DNA of 64,000 nt from Berberis thunbergii (lineage: Eukaryota; Streptophyta; Magnoliopsida; Ranunculales; Berberidaceae). Under the pieces are notes generated by a model, which was not told where the DNA came from, searched no databases, and saw only the letters and a program-made list of their open reading frames with translations. The DNA is taken from contig QNQO01009193.1 in the NCBI GenBank assembly GCA_003290165.1, forward strand, positions 1 to 64,000. The letters are read 5' to 3'. Shown here one piece after another: positions 10,936-21,415 of the stretch (the first letter of the stretch is position 1; every line of letters begins with the position of its first letter). Position numbers and translations under genes: made by a program.

Positions 10936-11455
10936 TTTCATCACTAATGCAAGCCAGGAAGCTGTTTGGAAATGATTTTTATTGCATCATTTGGTGCTAA
11001 TGGGGTACCGGCTTAGCGGTAAGTTTGTGGCTGATGGAATCACAAGTCCAAGGTTCAAACCCTATCAGCGGCATATGAGGTGGGAAGGATTAAGGGGTAA
11101 AAAACAAGAAGGAAGAAGTTCAGTTTGGTTAGGATCCACATGATTGTTAAACAATAGGTTTCCCTAGTAATGGTGCTCCTATTTTACCCCATGTTAACTA
11201 ATGTTTAGTTAGGTACATTATCCAAACAGAAAATTTATGAACGTCCACAATCAGTCTTGAGTAAAAAATCCATTGTCATCAATAGAAATACTTAAACAAT
11301 CCTACATAAGTTTTAATAATTGTATTTTTGGTGGAAATAAATAATCCTTGGCAGTCCACAGAGAGAGAAAGAAGTTCGACCATCTCAACTGTGAACGACA
11401 CAAGTAGTACATAAATAAAATTGAAAATGTATGATCCCTAACACCCATCATCGAG
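10936..11455. other. 3' flank of the MYB gene
   Basis: Apart from the SINE I see no gene. The part right of 11178 is AT-rich and probably includes the 3' UTR and terminator of the MYB gene. No clear minus-strand AATAAA was found. Confidence 0.4.
10999..11170 (+). mobile_element. tRNA-derived SINE
   Basis: It contains a tRNA-like box A region (GGCTTAGCGGTAAG, 11010-11023) and a box B GGTTCAAACCC (11052-11062) about 30 bp apart, as in a pol III promoter. A 7-bp direct repeat TGGTGCT flanks it at 10992-10998 and 11171-11177. It lies between the broken end of Tat copy A and the 3' side of DUO1. Confidence 0.6.
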
Positions 11456-13247
11456 CTACCACTGATCAGATGAGGTTGGGAGTGACTCAATGTAGTCAAA
11501 CATGTCTGTAGGGAAATCATCAAAGAAGCTATCTGGTGTGACTGGATTGTCGCTTCCACCTTTTCTACCACTGCCACAGGCGCCCTCCATTCCTAAAAAT
11601 TGTAACTCATCAGATGGAAACTGTGACATGTTATCAGTAGCAACATTTGTTTCTTGTTGGCCGAACACATCCAGAAGGTCAAGATGTTGGGTTCCCGGGA
11701 AGAGTGGTGGGAGGTCTAGTGTTGGCTGAGGAGTAAGTTGTGGGAAAGGGAACTGTGGTTGAAGTTGAATAAATGGCTTCTTCTCCATGGGTGTAATATT
11801 GTACTCGAGTGGGGGCAGGTGATTTGGTTCCACATTCAGTAAATTTCCATTCACCAAATCAGGTAAAGGTACCATCTTCATTACTCGAGGGTTTTCTTCC
11901 ATGTAGTAGGATTGTTGTTGGCATGGTGGTTGAGTCCTCGAAGACGATTCTTCCTCCATTTGAATGCAATTGAGCCTAGGTGCCTGAAAAAAAAAAAGAT
12001 TAGTAAGTGTTAGAAACAATATCAATATGATTTCTAGCTGTGGCTTGGGCTCCTTACCTCCGAAGAAGAGACTTGACGAGAGGTAGATGTTTTGCCATTG
12101 TTTTTGTGGGATTTTGGTGTCTGCAAAATCCTTGCCAGCCTCTTCTGTCTGGTACTCCAAAAATTCTTCACATCATTGTCTGTCCTCCCTGGTAAATGAG
12201 TAGCAATTCTGGCCCATTTGTTCCCAAATTGCGCCTGCAAATCAATTACGACCCTTTCCTCTTCTGCTGAAAATTTGCACCCACTTTTTTGTGTATTTCA
12301 TTTTTTATAAAAGAAAAATACACCAAATAATTTTAACCATCAGCAATTAAAAATAATAAATTTCCCAGACATAAGAACACAGTATATATCAGTCAGATTG
12401 AACTCCAAAGTCTCAAAAATATGCAAGGGTTTGCAAATAGGCCTATTTACAAAGTTACGTTAAATATATACATTACATACTGCCTGATGATTGCCTCAGA
12501 AGCTTATGAATAAGAATGGGTGCAGTTCCTATGGAGAAATGGTAAACTTTATCTACTTGAAAACTTCCTGATGAAAATGAAGGATGATTTTGATAGCATA
12601 AAACGAGAAATTCAGATAAGTCTTTATAAAAAATTTAAACTTAAAACTAATCGGAGTCACTCAACCAATCCAAATGTACACATCTACAGGGAGATTCCAC
12701 AGAAAATAATATTGAGATTGACCCCATGAACACAATACAGAATATATTACGATGAATCATAACCATCATGCATATATAACGTCTGTTTTGCTTGAAAAAC
12801 TCATGAAAATGATTGATTTTTTTTTTTTTTTTGTGAAAATGACAATGCAGATAACTTTTTATACAAGTGCGAAAAAAAAAAAAAAATCAATCAATAAAAC
12901 TGCATTCTTAGTAGACAATGAAGGATAGCATGTGATCACAGACCCCTTTATCAAATTGCTTGGAAATTAAGCGCTTGAATGATGAAAAAAATAATTGTTG
13001 AACATGATGTTATAAAAGAAATTTAGAAAGTGGGCGTAAGTACTTACGTCTTTAAATCAGGTTTAAGCTTATTAACCCATCGAAGACGACAAGATTTTCC
13101 AGTACGGGGCAAGAGGCCTTTGGATCGAATGGAGCTCCAGTCTCTAGGACCATATTTGTTGACATATTCCATGAGAATCTCATCCTCTTCAGCCATCCAT
13201 GGTCCTTTCCTCATCACTACTTCTGATCTTCTTCCTCCTCCTTCCAT
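11456..13247 (-). CDS. DUO1: R2R3-MYB transcription factor, DUO1 (DUO POLLEN 1) type
   Basis: Three exons: 13048-13247, 12058-12283 and 11456-11983 (stop included), 317 residues, all introns GT-AG (764 and 74 bp) with consistent phase. R2 and R3 are contiguous: MRKGPWMAEEDE, GPRDWSSIRSKG, RTGKSCRLRWVNKLKPDLK, then GCKFSAEEERVVIDLQ, FGNKWARIATHLPGRTDNDV and KNFWSTRQKRLARIL. The NKL-P-LK-GCKFSA-EE junction and the C-terminal FFDDFPTDMFD motif are hallmarks of DUO1, a nuclear activator of the male germline programme (sperm cell division and specification) in pollen. Arabidopsis DUO1 is about 300 residues. Start 13247 is chosen because family proteins begin shortly before KGPW. An in-frame ATG at 13370 would add 41 residues without known homology. 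No disabling change is seen. miR159 regulation is likely (see 13119-13139). Confidence 0.92.
13119..13139 (-). promoter_or_regulatory. miR159 target site in DUO1 exon 1
   Basis: The 21 nt encoding WSSIRSK in R2 are complementary to miR159. Against the common miR159a sequence I count two G:U wobbles and one central mismatch. DUO1 and GAMYB-type MYBs are established miR159 targets, and the site falls at the same protein position as in Arabidopsis DUO1. Confidence 0.85.
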
Positions 13248-13983
13248 GAATGAACAGATTAGACTCTTCTTGTTTTTTATTTTTCTCTTTCGATTTCTTA
13301 ATTTGTTGAAAGAGTGACGGTTAAAGCGGTTACTGCCACTATCCACTACTACGACACCCACTCTCTCCATCTATTTCTCTCAATTCAAATTAAACACTCC
13401 ATATTTAAGTAAATGCCACTCCTCGTATCACTGAATTTACCTTTTTGTTCCATAAATAAATGTCCAAAATACACAAAATTATGACCCCGTGTTTTTATAT
13501 CACCGAAAATAAATAAATATAAAATACTCCCACTGTACCTCGTCCTTATTTGTTTCTCATAGTCCTTAATCATGGCTAGAGGCTAACCTATAGGAGACAT
13601 TTTTTTTGGTCTCATCAGTGACATGGAGCTAGGATTTAAGTTGAGCGGAGGTAGATAATTAGTTAAGAAAATATTTTAAAATTTATTTTTCTTAATAAAA
13701 AGATGTAAAATATTATTGACAATTTGTAAAGTTTATGCATTATTTTTAGGCTCAATAACCACTCTTGCGTGCGCACACACCTTGTTCACTGTCAATAAAT
13801 TTAATAAAATAGAACTTGAAATTTTTTAACGCAAGTGTTGAAAATTGTTTGGTGTTTGTTGCGTAATGTTATACGATGAAAATTCTTATTAGAATATGAC
13901 ATATATTTGCTTAAATCAACAAGTAACTTGTCTAATGGATGTTGTAATATCACGAAAAATTCTAAGATGCCAAATTGTAAATG
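13248..13983. other. DUO1 upstream region
   Basis: About 740 bp of AT-rich sequence between the DUO1 start and the left LTR of Tat copy B. It must hold the proximal promoter. Minus-strand TATA-like stretches occur near 13515-13530 and 13396-13410, but neither is decisive. Confidence 0.4.
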
Positions 13984-14650
13984 TAGTCGAATCCTACTCT
14001 CTTTGACCTTGACCTGGACTTGCACATGGAACGAATGTGAGCCAAGGAACACCGTTGTAGTAGTCGATGACACTCCGATGCTAAAGTCAAACAAGGCTTG
14101 AGAATGACTTAAAGCTGTAAATTAGGTTATGCATCGTACCTTTTTTCATCAACTCTGTGTCTTATTTATAATGTGAGAGTCTTCGTTTGGCTAGGCCTTT
14201 GGTGGTGTAGTTTAGGGAAAGATCTTGCTAAAAATTCTTACCTAGTTGGGAGTCGTCCATGTACGAGAGTTTCCCTACACAACTTATGCTCGTAGATCTG
14301 TGAGAGAGGTTTCCCTTTTGAAGTGTTGTCCATGCAAGGAAATTTCCATGCACGACTTATACTCCGGTATATGTTTCCTAGTTTGAACCAATGTATTGCC
14401 GGCATGCCTGTCTTAGGTGATGTCCTAGATACTTGCCTGATTAGGCTTTACGGGTATTGGGCTTTACCATGTGACGTGTGGGCTTAGTAGGGCACTGCAA
14501 TTTGGATCCAACTTTCTAGATTCAGCCAAGATGGGCTTCGTGTTGTCTGAGCTTTGCCAGATTGGGTGGGCAATCAGGCCCGCTTTGTACTGCTGACGAG
14601 ATCATCATGACACACGTATAACGCGGATTAAATGACGGTTTGATTTATCT
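13984..14650 (-). repeat. 3' LTR of Tat copy B
   Basis: Aligns along its length with 30771-31137 plus 31946-32206. Shared runs include GTCGAATCCTACTCTC, CACTCCGATGCTAAAGTCA, CTTATTTATAATG, TACCATGTGACGTGTGGGC and GCTTTGCCAGATTGGGTGGG. The terminal CA seems to have decayed to CT. It is the element end nearest DUO1. Confidence 0.8.
14163..14170 (-). promoter_or_regulatory. LTR TATA box directed toward DUO1
   Basis: The minus strand reads TATAAATA here, and the same box is conserved at 30954-30961 in the other LTR. Transcription from this box would run leftward, out of the element and into the sense strand of DUO1, whose start codon is about 0.9 kb away. Confidence 0.5.
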
Positions 14651-14817
14651 TCAGCTACTCCTTCCCGAGTTGGTGGGCCAGCTCATCGGGCCATCAAGTC
14701 ATGTCATAGAGACCTAAGTGATCATGATTGGTTTGAGTCTGAACCGTCTTCTTGAGCGGCGCGTTTCATTAAATGGGAGTGCATCTACTCGAAGAAAAAA
14801 TTGGGAATTTTGTTTTC

Positions 14818-14824
14818 TATATAG
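14818..14824 (+). promoter_or_regulatory. TATA box of the antisense ORF
   Basis: TATATAG lies 64-70 bp before the frame opening at 14888 and about 125 bp before the Met-Ala-Gly start of the conserved domain. Upstream is GAACCGTCTTCTTGAGC...CATTAAATGGGAG, which resembles the sequence before the TATA boxes at 8754 and 19525. Confidence 0.5.
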
Positions 14825-14887
14825 ATCTCCTTCTCTATAGAGTTTATTTTCTTTACTCTTCGATCTTGGAGGCTCTGCTTTGTCGTT

Positions 14888-17391
14888 TTGCTTTCTGTGC
14901 TTTTGACTTTACCCCACCTCCATGATCGGAAGTTTGTACGTTCTTCAATGGCAGGCCAGGATCAACTTTCTGATGAACTGTTTGCTAAGGGTCGTAAGTT
15001 CTTTGAGGACATGTCACTTTCTGAGTCAAATCTGAAAAGCCTTCGTGAGACGTATGGGATCCCCGATGATTTGGTGTTCTTCACATTAGGCTCCAGTCAG
15101 ACGCTATTGTCTTCTCCAGAAGGATTTATCTTGTTTGCATTGAGGTATGCTCCAATCGGGCGTCCTTTTTCCTATCATCAAGGAAATTTGGAGCTTCCTG
15201 GCTTACTTCGACATTGCGCTCGCTCAGCTAGTGTCAAATGGGTATAGGACGGTGATTGTCATTCTGATTATGGTGAAGGACGTTGGTGTCTAAGTGTCTC
15301 CGAGGGTGATCCAACTATTCACTTCTTCTCGGATAAACGAGCATGTTGTGTGTGTGTGTTGACGTCGCTAGACTGCTTTGCTAATTTGCCTGATGACTTC
15401 AAGTTCTGACGGAAATATTGTTTTATGGCCTCTACGGACTCAAAGTATTTTGAGCTTGCTGGTCGTCCAATCGAGAGTTCCAGCAACTGATTAAGTTCAA
15501 TTTCGTTCTCGATTATGCTAGCGTTAATTACTTGTTGAATTGATATTTGTGCATTCTGTAGGGAGGTTCCCGACTACGCCCCTTTCTTCTGAGGATGATG
15601 CAGTTTTAGATATATTTCATGACATGCCTCGAATGCTAGAGGATGTCGTTCAGTCTTCTAATATCAAGCGCAGCAGACTATGGGCCCATTGGCATGAAAC
15701 TTCCATTATTTTTAGAGTTCCAAAGCCGAAGTTCGAAGGCAAACCCTCTTCGAAGAAAAAGAAGCTCCTGAAGGTTATGATTTTGAGCCCATCGAGGAGG
15801 GCGAAGCTTAATGAAGTGTTTTTTATGAGTTCCAAGAAGCCTCGTGCTGCTATCAAGCCCATTTGTGAGCATTTGGCCCTTTCAGAGGGACACCAAGCTG
15901 GGTGGTGGGTTCCTGATTCATCCGCTAGAGCAGAAGCTGTTGTGTCTGAGGGGCAGGATGCTCATGCAAGAGCCCCTATTTCTCTTCCTGACTGGAAAAG
16001 GAATGTCTACAAATGGTGGCAATTGAGGATGTATCGAAGCTGAGCACCGATCAGGCGAAGGTTATGAACAACCTGTTGTTGCAGACAGGCATGGCAGCTT
16101 TGTTCGATACGGGTCTGACTTGTCCTTTCTCGTTAAAGGATTTTAACTACGACCCCTTTTTGGATCGCGAGTCTAATCGTCTAACTGTCGCCCCTATGGT
16201 GAGAAATCTCTACCACATCGCCCATACTATCCTCTATCCCAATCTCATCCCCATATTGAGGTGACGACAGGTCTGAGAGATAACTCACTTTTTTCTTCAA
16301 TGTCAACTACTTCCGAGTCGGCTCCTGAGAAAGAGCCGATCGTTGTGAGTAAGGGGAAAGCGGTAAACGAGGGCCCTAATGCGGTGAAGACAATGAAAGG
16401 CAGTGTTGGAGTGATTTCGATCCCTGAAGACCTCCCAGTTTGTTTGCTTTAGATGTGTTGAAAATGTGCAACCAAGCCTGGCACCAAGAGGTTGGTATTT
16501 TTATGCTTCGAATAAGCATATCAATTGGTGGAATGATTGGCTGGCGAATTGTGCTCTAATGCTAGCAGGTGAAACACTAGGAGAACGTATGGACAAGGAG
16601 CAGAACTATCTCTTTTTGGGGATGTCATATCTGAACCAAGTCGTCATCACTGGGATGAAGGTTCAGGCTGCTTGTGAGAGAGTGTATACCATAGAGCGAG
16701 TCTTTGACAACTTGCAAAAGTCGTACTTCGATGCTCTTCGTGAAATTAAATCACTAAATAAGCAGCTTAAGAAAGGGAGGTCTGCCCAATCGGCTATTGA
16801 TCAGGAGGTCTGGAAGACAAAATCAAAGGCTTAGAGGACTCACTTAGCAATGCTTGAGTCCGAGTTGGCAAGGGCAATGTCCGCGAGGGACAGGTTCGAG
16901 GAAGAACTGAACCTTGTCCGTCGTGACTCACAATTTGCTCAGGAGGCTGCAGGCTGAGGTGCAAGCTCTGAACACGGAAAAAGCTGAAAGGAGCCTGAGT
17001 GGACTGCTTAATGTCAGGAACTAGAAGCCGACAATGACTCCAATGCCAAGAGTGGGCTGACAACATAAAAGTAGTTCCTTTAGACGCAGAATGAACTAAG
17101 TGTTGCAAGGGACAACTTGAGTGTCAAGCAGTCCAGAACTGATATGTTGTTGAGCAAGTTGGAGCAGCTCGAGTGAGAACTTGCTGAGTCGATGGTGCAC
17201 GAGGAAAAGCTTCTGAAGGCCCAGGGCACATTCAAGTTTCGCATAACTGTGCATGGATGACTGGAGCTATTGCAGTCGATGAAGGAGAAGCATCCCGAAT
17301 GGGACATCTTTCATTATAAAGAGTTGTTTTTTGGGGAGTTTGGTAAAGTCTCCAATCAATCAGAAGAAGAGGGTGATCAATCAGAAGAATA
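14888..17391 (+). pseudogene. Tat antisense ORF: plant 'putative gypsy-type transposon' domain plus coiled coil
   Basis: Likely start is ATG at 14948 (MAGQDQLSDELFAKGRKFF), after an upstream in-frame opening at 14888. N-terminal motifs are ESNLKSLRETYGIPDDL, a SPEGFILFALRYAPIG stretch and, after a one-base shift near 15170, FFPIIKEIWSFLAYFDIALA. This is the pattern of the plant transposon domain found in antisense ORFs of Tat elements. Further pieces lie at 15540-16043, 16013-16264, 16261-16452 and 16466-16834 (NWWNDWLANCALMLAGETLG, then coiled coil), continuing to about 17391 with stops near 16834 and 17175. At least four frame breaks disable it. Function in the element life cycle is unknown. 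It is read from its own promoter opposite to gag-pro. Confidence 0.75.
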
Positions 17392-17559
17392 AGGTGATTA
17401 AGACCAAGGCCTCCGAGCAGTAGCATGTGCGATGAGTGAACTTTGTATTTTTGACTTATCAATAAGAGAAAATATTTTGAACAAAATTTTGTACTCATGC
17501 ATTCTTTGGCTTTCCCTGCTGGTTTTTTTCTATTTTGTCTTATCGCGTTCCTAGGCTGT

Positions 17560-18990
17560 AAGGGGGACCAGAAGTTATCATCATTTGTCGGGGTTGACTA
17601 AACTTTGGGAGGGTTCAGCGATCGTTGTCAATAGTTGGACAATGATCATTGGCAAGTCATCGTGATCAGGTGTTGAGACGTTGACTAGACTTCCACTTTC
17701 AAAACTATCTTCACCGCGCTTGGCGGGCTATGGTCTTAGAGCAGACCAGAAGATGTCGTCATCAGTCGAAATTGACTAAGCTTTGGTAGGGTTCAACAAT
17801 CATGTCTGTAGAAGGACGATGATCCCTGACAAGTCATTGTGATCTTTCTAAGCCATATTCACCCGCGATTAGCAAGCTACGGTCTTAGAGTGGTTGGGTT
17901 CGACGATCATTGTCTACGGAAGGACAATGATCCTTGACAAGTCATCGTGATCACGCGTTGACTAGACTCCCACTTTCTAAGCCATCTTCACCCGCGCTTG
18001 GCGGGTTACGGTCTTAAAGCGGTATGGTTCGACGATCATACTTGTATTTAGGCAAAGATTCCTAGCAAGGCATCATGGTCAGGTGTTGATAGCGCTGACT
18101 AAACTCCCACTTTCTAAGCTATCGACATCCGCGCACAACAAACTAGGCATTAGAGGGGACCAAAAGCTATCGTCATCAATCATCACTGACTAAGCTTTGG
18201 TCGGGTTTAGTGATCATTATATGTAGTTGGACAACGATCCCTAGCAAGTAGTCTCGATCAAGCAATAGAGCGCTGACTAGGCAAAAACTGGTAAATCTAA
18301 TGATAGGAATCATTGTTGCCCATATCCATAGCCTACATGGTAAATTCAGAGCAGAAATGCTCATTACACGTAGATTCCTTGAGCATTCTAGAACAACCAT
18401 TAACTTCCTATCATGGATATAATATATCAATTCATAGTATCGGGTGTTGAATCGCCCTACCTCGCCCGTTCCCACTTCTAGCAATTAATCATCCATCCGA
18501 GGCTAACTTACCTACCCAAGGCAAGTAACGGAATCAATATCCCTCGATCACCTTGTCTAAGGCTGGCAATGAGGATCATATTACGTATATAAGATAAGGA
18601 CTGCAATAGATGAATGGTAGGATGCCAAGCAGGATGCGCATTATCTTTTTTATCCCGGGAAAAACACTTTTTATCCAAGTGCAAAGGCCCCCGGGCCTCC
18701 GTTTGCTAGGTGAGGTCGTCTTTCTTTCCCTTTCCAACTGCCATAACGGTTCGACTGAGCAGTGAACTACGGTCTTAGAGTGGATCAAAAGCCATCGTCA
18801 TCAGTCGAAACTGACTAAGTTTTGATCGGGTTCGGCAATTGTTGTCTGAAGTTGGACGATGATCCCTGGCAAACCATCTTGATCAGGCGTTAGAGGGCTG
18901 ACTAAGCTCCAACTTTCTAAGCCATCGTCATCAGCTTTAGGCAGACTACAAGCTATCATCATCAGTCAGAATTAACTAAGCTTTTCTCAG
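17560..18990. repeat. Tandem array, Tat copy B
   Basis: Diverged units share GGTCTTAGAG.GGACCA.AAG, a GTCATCAGTCGAAA.TGACTAAG box, an ACAATGATC.CTGGCAAGTCATCGTGATCA box and a GACTAGACTCCCACTTTCTAAG box. Unit markers fall near 17730, 17885, 18010, 18147 and 18770. Some units are shorter (about 125-155 bp) than the 180-bp units of copy A, although the same motifs are used. An unrelated insertion occupies 18281-18755. Confidence 0.75.
18281..18755. other. Unrelated ~475-bp insertion in the array, possible organelle DNA
   Basis: The array breaks after GCGCTGACTAG and resumes at GCAGTGAACTACGGTCTTAGAG. The enclosed sequence has a different character, with stretches such as CAAAGGCCCCCGGGCCTCCG near 18680, CCTACCTCGCCCGTTCCC near 18457 and clean non-repetitive text. 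The minus strand opens a 102-codon frame at 18176-18484 (RYYELIYYIHDRKLMVV) that I cannot assign. The texture resembles plant mitochondrial intergenic DNA. No terminal repeats or clear TSD are seen, as expected for end-joining capture. The origin is an inference. Confidence 0.3.
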
Positions 18991-20814
18991 GTTCGGCCTC
19001 CATTTGGCCTTGGGCATGTAATTATGACTTGGATGTCCTAACTTATATCACCTAATAGTTCGAAACGAAGGTCGAACCAATAAATCTAATTCTAGAGTCG
19101 GATCGTCATAAACTGATCGGACTGAGTTTATCTAGGTTTAATGAACAGCAGCAAAACCTTAATAGAACGGATATCTTGGATTTTTTTTAATAATATCACC
19201 ATATGCGTGCTCTGCATTCCATGGGCGCTTAAGCCCTTCGCCGTTTGTGTCTTCACGTGTACCAAACCGAATCTGGCAAAGTACTTGTTTGGGCCCATTA
19301 GTTGGCGGACGAATTGTAAAGATCAGCATGCAGGTGTACGACATAGATTGCGAGACGGTTAAGCGCCGATTGCTCCCCCTAGGTAATGGGGTTGCATGCA
19401 GTGTCATTAATTCAACGAATGTGAACTTGTGCAATTGCAATTGGAACCGTCGTTTCCCTATGTCCCGTACGACATTTAATGCTGACATAACTGTTGGTTG
19501 ATTTTGCTTCGTAACCATCGCGCCTATATATAAGCTAGTGTTCACCATTTCAAGCATTTCCATGAATGCTGTAAAGAATATTCTTGAAATGCATTTCTTC
19601 ATAAAATATGCTTTGAATTTTTCAAAGGCTAAAGGAAGATCTTCGTTGTTGGAGTCTTCGAATATTCTGATATATGCAGCGTAAGTCTTGGTAAGACTTG
19701 CTATTATGTGTTGCCACCTAGTTTGGGTGAGCGTCCAATTGGTTCCGTGGGACCTTGTAATTTCTTCTCACATTGCGAAGAAGAAGTATGAACTCCTCCT
19801 CAGAGTTCAAGTTTGTCTTCCATCTTCCGATGCTCCAATGGCGTCTCACACCATTCAATCTCAGAGATGACACCCGCAATCAACCTTGGGTGGCTTGTTC
19901 ATACTCTATCTACTGGTCTTCACACGTGACGCCACAGCTAGATGACAAACGGGCGGAGCGGAGTTCTAACGGACGCGGACTGTGGTCCTGAGCTACTAAC
20001 TCTGCATCACCCCAGGCATCTCTCGTTTGAGGGACATTCTCATTTACCTTTTTCTTCTCTCCTTCTGAATCCTCTTTGTAAGGCAGATGGGCGGAACAAA
20101 GATGTATGCGGTCTGTTTCGAGTGTCTTTACCGCTAGTTTGAAATCATCCTTGCAATGCAGATTGGCGGAGCAAATAATTAAGCGTGTTCTTGTAGCCTT
20201 CTTCAAAAACTTTACTTTCACTTTCGAATCCTTTTTTGAAGATAGATAGATAGATAGGCAGAGCGAAGTCAGTGGATCGATGCTTGCATCAGACTTAGTT
20301 ACTTGTAGTGTATAAACTATTGTACTAGTCAGTCGAGCAAGCTTTGTAGTAACTTTCTTTGTAATCAATCAAGTCTATTTTATTCCTTGAATATAGGCTT
20401 GTGTGAACAGTTCTTCTAAACCGAAAAAAAAACAAAAGAAATCAAAGCAATAAGATATTTTGACTCTAAGCAAGGTAAGCTAATCTAGCCCTGAAAGATA
20501 CGCGCACGGTCTTGGCTCAGATTGTGTATCTCCCTTGGCGAAGTGTCATGCTTCGCTGGTGCTAGTGAAGCTACTAAAAAGTGAACTTCGAGCGGGTGGG
20601 TCATTCCTCGCTGGTTGCCAGCATTTAGAGTAGGCACCTGAAGTGTAATTACTTAGCGTATTGGACTGGATAATGTCTCCAGTGATGAATCCCGACTCGT
20701 CGAATAGTCGAGGCTTGGTTGTTAGAGGTTGTGTTTTTCTGTGCGAGTGATTCTTCCCTTTTTATCTGGGCCTGTTGTCTGATATGTTTGTCCCCCAAGC
20801 TCGAACTGTAATTG
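18991..20814 (+). promoter_or_regulatory. Plus-strand promoter-like unit in Tat copy B
   Basis: Counterpart of 8341-9875. Shared landmarks in order are GTGTACGACATAG near 19338, CATTAATTCAACGAATGTGA near 19406, GGAACCGTCGTTTCC near 19440, TATATATAAG at 19525-19534, TTTTTCAAAGGCTAAAGGAAG near 19617 and GAGTCTTCGAATATTCTGA near 19652. Past 20000 there are short repeated motifs around GCAGAT..GCGGA.CAAA and a GATA run (20242-20257). No intact protein is evident. Conservation in two diverged copies argues for a functional segment of the element. Confidence 0.4.
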
Positions 20815-21300
20815 CTAGCAATCTAGCTGCTTCATCGATGTGTAGTGGCAGTATCTCGCTAAAGGTTGATCTCCACAAATAGTACCTTGGACCTGGTTGG
20901 CAGTATATTTGATGCATTGGTGCAAAGTAGATACTACTGCCTCCATATGATGGAGCCAAGATCTCCCTAGGATGATCTTGTAGGCGGATAGAGCATCGAT
21001 CACCATGAACTCCTTGACAAGTTACTTCCGCTATTGTGGCTTTCCCGCCACTACAATTAGGTTGATCTTCTCGATGGGGAAGTATTTCTCTCCGCTGAAC
21101 CCGACCATGGGATGGTTGGTGGGCGTTAAGTCATCCTCATTGAGTTGCATATTGTGAAAAGCGTTGATAAACAGGACATTTAAAGAGCTTCCCGTGTCCA
21201 CCGAGGCCCTTTCCACTTCCCACTTTGAAATGAGGACCGAGATGACTAGAGCGTCATTGTGAGGAGAATGAACGCTCTGGAGGTCCTTATCCATGAGTGT
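20815..21300 (-). pseudogene. Tat retropepsin (aspartic protease), copy B
   Basis: Minus-strand MDKDLQSVHSPHNDALVIS, then the catalytic site VDTGSSLNVLF intact, GFSGEKYFPIEK, and after a stop region near 21010-21030 the flap/C-terminal part ALSAYKIILGRSWLHHMEA and TLHQCIKYTA. The frame is interrupted between the two halves. The domain ends in DQPLARYCHYTSMKQ without leading into RT. The Athila-type insertion at 21416 separates it from gag. Confidence 0.8.
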
Positions 21301-21415
21301 AAGTGTTGGTGTTGGGACTGGGCTCTGAATTCATGCATATTGTACTTGTATGTCTTTACAGGTGGGTTGTGTTCGCATTTGGAAAAGCGTCCTCTTCCAG
21401 GACCTGTTGGATTAC

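Noticed and set aside
13248..13370. N-terminal extension of DUO1 to the ATG at 13370
   Set aside because: The 41 extra residues have no resemblance to DUO1 proteins, and the next in-frame ATG at 13247 matches the usual short N-terminus.
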